40,056 nt of DNA from Phoronis australis. Taxonomy: Eukaryota; Phoronida; Phoronidae. Both the position numbers and the translations under genes were made by a program. This document shows positions 33,745 through 40,056 of this stretch, in pieces. How positions within the stretch are numbered: position 1 is the stretch's first letter; each line of letters starts with the position of its first letter. The notes beneath the pieces were generated by a model. That model made no database searches, was not told the origin of the DNA, and worked only from the letters and a program-made list of their open reading frames with translations. Location: NCBI GenBank assembly GCA_002633005.1, contig NMRA01000428.1:183940-223995 (forward strand). The letters are read 5' to 3'.

Positions 33745-36600
33745 CGCCCTGCCTTGCATGCATTGAGAAGACGTCTGTCAATTTTAATTATTTGTTCACG
33801 TATTCTTCCTTACTTGGCTTTGGAACAATTTAAAGCCAAGGGAATGTGAAAACTTTGTTTTGGGTAATGGCTCCTTGACAGGTTCATACGTAACAGTTGG
33901 TGACGAAACAAAACGAGTCTTCACAAAGACTGATATCTTTTGTTGTCCAATACTTCCAGCTTCCAGAAGTAATTCTTCAATTTACTTTGTTGCACCGTCT
34001 TTGGTCATGATGTTTTGCAGGGCACCTGAATGGTCTTCAAATGGATTTGCACGTTGAAACACAGTTAACAACAATTGTTCATCGTCTTTGTCCTTTCTAA
34101 CTCTACTACTGCTTCATTGTGTTGGTAACATCCACTACTTGACTTGCATCCAAACAGTCGCCGTGTTTCTAATGAAATTTAACTGCGCAAGTTGTAGGAC
34201 AGCGCCCATCGACTTGGTGCTGATGACGTTTTCGTGATCCGACCTATTCCTCCAGAAGACTTTCCCGTAGCATTCAACCACTCCTGTCTATGATCAGGAT
34301 GCAGATGGTTGAAGAAACCATGTTTGTCTTCAACCACGACATTTTCGTTCGGAATTTCCGAGTACACATTTTCTTGCAACATATGCACTTCAGCAAGATA
34401 TATGGCGCCGGATCTGGCACAATTGTTGTGGTGGTAACGCAAGAAGAATGTGAGCATCTGCGCACAGGCTTCAAGATGCAGGTGCCCCATACCTTCTCAC
34501 TGGGCTCTGATATGGTGCAAAAACACTCCAAACATCTGCATGTAATGCACTCAGAACGTCCCAGTAGGGTTCCCTTGACGTATCTTCGTGACGAACATTT
34601 CGAAAGTGTTCTTGAACCTTTGTAATTCCAAAACAACGATCAATTCTTCAATCTCAAAAGCTATGTAATTTTCTACAACTTTCTTCATCTCACTGTCAAA
34701 ATCATTGAGGAACTGCAAGAATTTTGCAACCACCATCTGCCACAAAGCTTGGACGGTGATTTTGTGAACGCCAATAGCTCGTGAATACTGTTTACCTTCG
34801 ATAACCTTATCAGCAACATTCGGTCCAAGAACCCACCCTTCAGACCAGACGTCATTCAACCCTGAGTCAGCAATTTGTTTTCACAAAAATTTCAAAAATC
34901 TCAATAGAAATGGAATCAAGCCATCTGCAAAGTCTGGAGTTGACCATTTGAGATTTCTGAGGCTCGGTTAGAGGGCTTCGTCTGCATTCAAACTAAAATA
35001 CTTTTGATGGACGGAGCGTGCTGTGTGAATCATTCTTAGGACAAGAGTGTTTAATGTGTCTTTGTCATGCGCTGGCGCGTGCATGATTGGAAGGTATACA
35101 ACAGATGTGCTAGGAGGATTGTTGTCCGCATGTTCTTTATTAAAGGCAATCTACGTAGGCTTGAGATGCTCTGTATGCCCTGACAGATGGAATGCCATAT
35201 CATTTGCTTGAGCCCGATGTAATGGCAATACTCAGTGTCTTTTGCAAAACATTCTTCTTTAACTTCATCCCTGAACTTGAGGATGATTTCCTCTTGTTTT
35301 ACTGGAAGAATTTTACCCACGACATTTAAAACGTTAAGCTTTTCCATCTTTTATGGCGCCATTGTGGATAGAACCCTTAATGGGGTAGTCCTCATTGTCA
35401 AGCGGTATATTGAGTGGCATGAAAGGTGTTCTTTTCGTCAATACTTGCCTCATTCATGTCGAAATTGTCTGTAGGAAATGTATAAAGCGACAATCTACCA
35501 GATTAGGCGGAATAACTGCGTCATCCTCATTCATGCTTTCAAGAGTCTTCTCATCAAGAGCGGTGTCTAGCTTCAGATGATCTTTATAAGCCATAACATG
35601 ATCTGCAATATGGAAAAGGTACAAAATGTTTTGGAGCGTGTTGACTGGTGAAAACAACTTCCCAGTCCCACATGTTTCCCACTAACGACCCACAGGTAGG
35701 CCAAGCCTTGGACCATGTTTAAGATTCGAGTATGCCTTTGCTCTTCTTTGCTGCTGTAGCTGTCACCATCTTGATTGCTAAGAACATCTTAGCCAGCTAT
35801 CACTAGGTTCAGGAACATATAGAGGATGTCTGGTACACACTTCATAGAATTTTCTAAAATATCAGCCCTCAGTGTTAGTGCTACAGGGACGATATCAAGC
35901 AAATCATGCCTGTGTTCTGAGATGTCTAATTTGCTTTTTGCGTTTTCATCTGCAAAGTGCTGTCACAAAATTGAAACTGGCATATGGGCATATGTACAAG
36001 GAAAACTGTTGTCAGTAATAATGATGATGTCTTAAGTACCAGCTATTTGCCGAGACAGCTTGTCTTAAACTTTGCCTGCAGGGTAATGAATGGGGATGGA
36101 ACAATAACTAGACAGCTTTCACTGATGCCGCAGTATCACTTCCACTTTGCCTATAACTCTAAGACATTTCCTTTGTAGGCACAAAGTTTATTATAAGCTC
36201 ATCAATAAGCCAATTCATTGGTAATTCAGCATCGAGTGCTTGGGTCTTTTCGCTGTTTCTTTTAGTTCTTCGTTTGAACTGTTGGTGGCAGGAAGAATGA
36301 TACTTAGCTTCAATTACAACCAAGTTTCTAAGAGCTGGCTGCGAGCTTAAATATCGATCATATTCGACATTCTCAAGATTATATGATCTTACTTTCAGTA
36401 TTTGAACGTAAACCAGTTTGGCATTTCCATATGCTTGGCAAAATTTGCACAGCGAAAAGGTGGTGCTGTATATTTTTTTCGGTTGATAAGTGTGAGGGCT
36501 TGTCTAAAATGATAGTTATTGCTAGTTGAAGTTTTTTCAAGACTTGATAGTTTTCCTTGCTCGTAAAGGTGGAATAGCAACTATTGTGCAAAGCATCGGC
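33745..36600 (-). pseudogene. Decayed copy of a large multi-copy invertebrate family, inside gene 2 intron 3
   Basis: Minus-strand translations in shifting frames give an ordered series of conserved blocks: LHNSCYSTFTSKENY (~36590), RNLVVIEAKYHSSCHQQF (~36330), GKHVGLGSCFHQSTRSK (~35670), LNDVWSEGWVLGPN and GKQYSRAIGVHKITVQALW (~34860-34760), MFGVFLHHIRAQ-stop-EG, HLEACAQMLTFFLRYHHNNC, HPDHRQEWLNATGKSSGGIG (~34290), RWALSYNLRS, and DEQLLLTVFQRANPFEDHSG (~34060). I know these (EAKYHxxC, GLGxxxHQxTRSK, NYAR-like, GGIVGIT, YNLRS) as hallmarks of an uncharacterised, often multi-copy protein family in lancelets, corals and hemichordates. Many in-frame stops and frame changes show it is dead. It is likely carried by a mobile element; no terminal repeats were identified. 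The function of the family is unknown. Confidence 0.7.
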
Positions 36601-38253
36601 GATGTCGCTTCAAAAGATTCATAAATAGTGGTCAGAATTCTTATAATGGCATCTTCAGTTTTTGCCCGTGTAGTGTTGACGGTCTTGAGAAGACAGTTTT
36701 GATGTGTTAAAGCCATGTTCAGTGTTTGCTTGCATCATGTTCTTGGCATATTACGCATGCGTCCATCGAGAAATTTCCTTCCCTCTTTAGGCGCTGTTTA
36801 ACATCCATTATTTTGTACATCAAAAAAAAACAATTCAAATTCTTATTTTTTTGAGACAGTTCACATTTGCTGGTACGGGGATTTCCGAGAAAATTTTGTT
36901 TGAAAATGACTTAGTTTAGGAAAGATATTTTTAGAGACTGTCCAAGTTCTTACTCTGACAATCCTTAACGCCAATAGATTATTACTACCAACATAGGGTG
37001 ATCGAAGAAGGTGCCCCTCCTCCCACTAAAACACGACCAAAAGCAACCAAAATGTCGATTTTGGGCGTTACGCATCTACATTCATTCCAAAAATGTGGTT
37101 TGCCACCTTCTTGATTCCAAAATTTGTAAACGTTGTGTATATTTTGTTTCAGGAGTGACAGTTTTATCGTCATTCTGGGAAAACTTCAGAAAAATTCGAA
37201 AAACAGACTTTCAGAAATGTCCGGTATGGTCTACGGTGTATTTGTGTTTATATGCGTCTATATTCTACTTGTTGCGTACGAGAAATACACCTGCGCTTAA
37301 GTTTGCAGGCGCAATTTTCAATTTCCAGGCGTCTATATGAGTTATAAGCCTGCTGCTCACTGATTCCTATTTCCTTGTTCGCCAATTACGCCTGCGCCAA
37401 AGTTTCTATGCATATATTTGAGTTATCTAGTTTTTTTTTTCATTCAAACCATGGATGTCCACCACTACTTGTGCAACAAGTAACTTTAAAACAGCCTCAC
37501 TGCTATGAGTCCTACTGTGAAATGATACTTTAAACTTTTCACTTTTAGAAACTACATGTATGTATTAAAGCCAAATAAAAAGTGGAGGAGCCCAAAAAAT
37601 AAATTAAAGTGAAGATTAAAGTTGCACAATTTGTTGCATTGCATACTTATACCATTATTTCATCACGTTTCATTAAATATATTATAAACAGCGGTTTAAA
37701 ATTTTGTCATTCCTTTCTGGGCATTACAATTTCACAATGGATTGTAGCAGCCATCGTGGATTCATTAATAATGTAAGTAAAATCTTGCCACAACACAGCC
37801 AATCTAGTCTGAAATTATGTGTAAGGATGCCCTGGCACATTTGAGCTCACGGTATTTCCAGTGGAATAATGTGACATTGACCTTTACTTGAGAGCGTGAC
37901 TTTGACCACCAGTTGAAAACTAGTATCCGAATCGATTTTATCATACCTGTAAACCTATAGTTTGATTTATCATACACATTTACCTCATATTTATTGGGAA
38001 TTGGCCAATATCAATGTGGCCGATGGCGGTCATCTTGAATTTAAGGATTTTGTCGGCAAAATTCAGGCCGACATGCATTTTTTTTAATTCAGCACCTCAA
38101 AACTAAAATCAATCATCAGATCTAGATTACCAACAAATGCCCTCGACAGTCATTTTTGCCAAATTGGAACCTGACTAGTTTGGATATGCATGCATGTGAC
38201 AACACCTACTGTACCTATAATCGTTTAAAGGGATTTTCCTGTCGTATACTTAC
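36601..38253. other. Gene 2 intron 3, distal part
   Basis: No gene recognised. Sequence just upstream of 36600 may extend the pseudogene by a further ~100 bp. No homology to gene 1's intron was seen until exon 3. Confidence 0.4.
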
Positions 38254-38387
38254 GATTGAGCAAAACTGTTACAGAGGTAACACTGAGGAAGCGTAACACA
38301 CCGAGCACCTCGACAGATGGCGCAATAGGAATTATTGCATAAAAAAGAGCGCCAAAAATGCAGCCAACAGCAATCACCAAGTTGCTT
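38254..38387 (-). CDS. Gene 2 exon 3: TM3-TM4
   Basis: Same 134-nt size and phases as gene 1 exon 3. The acceptor is GTGATTTCAG (AG at 38389-38388) and the donor GTAAGT (from 38253). It encodes SNLVIAVGCIFGALFYAIIP and continues through TM4 to VTVLLN plus a split Leu codon. An open frame extending further upstream through TG-rich intron DNA is not exonic. It differs from gene 1 at about 10 of 44 residues, six of them in the last ten positions. Confidence 0.85.
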
Positions 38388-39447
38388 CTGAAATCACATA
38401 AAACATTTGAAGTTTCAGTGTGGACATATGTGAGTGAGTGTGAGTGTTTCTGTGCGTGTGTGTCTGTGTGTGTGATTTTTTGCTTTCGTATGTGGGTGCG
38501 TAACAGCATTTTCATATAAAATTTGCTTACCAAAGGGCAAATGGTGTAATAAACACCTGCAGCAATGACGTTGGCGAGTGCATGTGCGCACGTGCGTGTA
38601 TGTATGTATGCGTTCGTGTGCGGCTGTTTAATAGCATTCAAAATTTGTTAAATACACTGCACAAGGTGTAATAAACACCTGCAACAATGAAGTTGGTCAG
38701 TTTCCGTGACCTAATCTTTGTACTCAAAACTCGACTAAAATTGACAAATTTATGGAATTCTACAAGCGTCACTGCTTCCAATATGGCCGCCTGCCGGACA
38801 CTAACGGAGTAACTCCAAGCATGTCAAATCTGAGAGTCATTTAATTCAAACATTTTATCTGCAACAGAAACACGTTCACTAGATACATTTGTTGGTCGTA
38901 GCGTTACTGAACACACGCCAAATAGGCCTTTTGCGAGTTTATAACAATAACGCGAGATAATGTGAGACTTAACTGTGACGTCACGGGAAGTGGGGCAAAA
39001 GCTTGTCGTTTGGTCATTTGCCCAATACGGTAGCAGAGTGTATTCTGTTATTGTCTTCGAGTTTTTAGCCGTTTAGTTCGAAAAATGTCCAAAAGCATTG
39101 CTGTTATGGCAAATGAACTTCAGATTCGCACTACAATACGTTCTATCGCGTTCTGTACTAATTTCGTCCCGTGTATTTTAAACGGGCGGTAGGCGAAATC
39201 CGCTCACTGGTAAAGTTTTCACCTCGTCGAAAATACATTCTACACCTAAAATTAGCACCTAAAAGGCTCTTACTTTCTGCTTCTACGCATATCTTCGATG
39301 AAGCATATATACGGGAATTCAGGTGACTTAGGCGAAGAATTCCAACTCCACTTTGTGGTTACTGTTAACTTTGTCCGCGCGCGCGATTACCACAATCAAG
39401 TATTTCAACTGAGTCAGGTGAGTATGAGGCAAAGGCTAGCGCGAGAC
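38388..39447. other. Gene 2 intron 2 (partial), homologous to gene 1 intron 2
   Basis: To about 38775 it aligns with 2588-3130 of gene 1 (GGTxTAATAAACACCTGCAG, ATTGACAAATTTATGGAA), but lacks the MITE at 2627-2907. The block GGTGTAATAAACACCTGC occurs twice (near 38544 and 38668), a local duplication, with TG-rich simple repeats around it. Beyond 38775 nothing is recognised until the inverted repeat. Confidence 0.6.
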
Positions 39448-40056
39448 GCAGAATGGTGAATGTTGGCCAATTCCCCTTTTGTCCACTGACGTCACAAGCA
39501 TACTGGCGCCCCCAGTGGAGGCCCTGAGAACTCGTAAAAAAGCATGCTGGCGACTGTGGTTAAAGTATTTTTTATGATTTTTCCAGAGTCGCTATATTTT
39601 AGTGTGTTTTTTTTAAATAATGTTGCATGTCATACCTCTCAGAAAATTAATATTGTTCCAATAAATTAAGAAAATTGGAATATTCATTCTCGCGATCCTG
39701 CAACACCATCCAAATGTTCTTCTGTGTTACACACGGCAAAGCCAAAGTTTTTTCCCCACGCGAAATAGCCTCGTTTACCCTCGACTAAAAAGGAATCTTT
39801 CAATCATAATTAATTGATACTATGTACCATTCATTATTATATTCCATGCATTATGTTTTTAGAAAAAAACGACACTCAACGTCCCACAATAAATACAAGT
39901 CTGTTCGCCAGCTTGGCTCGGCCGTTGCTAGGCTGGATACTACCGGGTTCATGAACTCGGTTTATTTACGAGTTCTCAGGGCCTCCACTGGGGGCGCCAG
40001 TATGCTTGTGACGTCAGTGGACAAAAGGGGAATTGGCCAACATTCACCATTCTGCC
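39448..40056. mobile_element. Fold-back element with ~90-bp inverted repeats at the window edge
   Basis: 39448-39538 (starting GCAGAATGGTGAATGTTGGC) is an almost perfect inverted copy of 39966-40055, with a ~430-bp spacer. The arms include CACTGACGTCACAAGC and CTGGCGCCCCCAGTGG. No transposase frame is present. The right arm stops at the window boundary, so the true end and any target duplication cannot be seen. It lies in or upstream of gene 2's intron 2. Confidence 0.8.

Noticed and set aside
38388-38641. His/Thr-rich N-terminal extension of the exon 38254-38387 frame
   Set aside because: Lies upstream of the acceptor and translates TG-rich simple sequence.

Overview
The window is metazoan nuclear DNA. 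Its genes have introns with GT-AG splice sites and AATAAA signals downstream, coding density is very low, and the rest is old transposon debris and simple repeats. The protein families present (an NaGLT1/MFSD4 sugar-transporter paralogue pair, a P2X7-type cysteine-rich fragment, and a large multi-copy invertebrate family with EAKYH and HxNYAR-like motifs) suggest a marine invertebrate. A lancelet or acorn worm is my best guess, but the sequence does not prove it.

Two paralogous major-facilitator transporter genes, both on the minus strand, frame the window. Gene 1 (608-8937) is complete. Only its last exon is long, and three short upstream exons (8782-8937, 5409-5566, 2454-2587) supply the first 150 residues. 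The four exons join in compatible phases (0, 2, 1) into a 12-helix protein of about 543 residues. Gene 2 is present only as its last two exons (38254-38387 and 29682-30871); its 5' exons should lie beyond the right edge. Introns and 3' flanks are also homologous between the copies, so this is a segmental duplication. The last intron is 662 bp in gene 1 but 7382 bp in gene 2. The difference comes from inserted DNA, including a decayed pseudogene of about 2.9 kb (33.7-36.6 kb). The 3' flank of gene 2 is itself tandemly duplicated (27.6-28.6 and 28.8-29.6 kb), with a small inverted-repeat element at the junction.

Between the two genes (about 9-27.6 kb) I find no intact gene. This stretch holds a ~334 bp direct repeat (9.1-9.7 kb), a compound microsatellite adjoining the 3' end of a dead LINE (10.8-11.6 kb), and a 36-bp minisatellite (14.6-15.05 kb). 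It also holds several MITE-like elements (16.9, 17.4 and 26.3 kb), tRNA-derived relics, and a frameshifted P2X7-like pseudogene (21.9-22.3 kb). Intron 1 of gene 1 is mostly filled by a ~2.4 kb element with hAT-like terminal inverted repeats, and intron 2 contains further MITEs. The right edge carries a ~90 bp inverted repeat around a ~430 bp spacer, which looks like a fold-back element.

No prokaryotic-style operon, CRISPR array or defence system is present. The most informative content is the reconstructed transporter pair and the way mobile DNA has reshaped the two copies differently.
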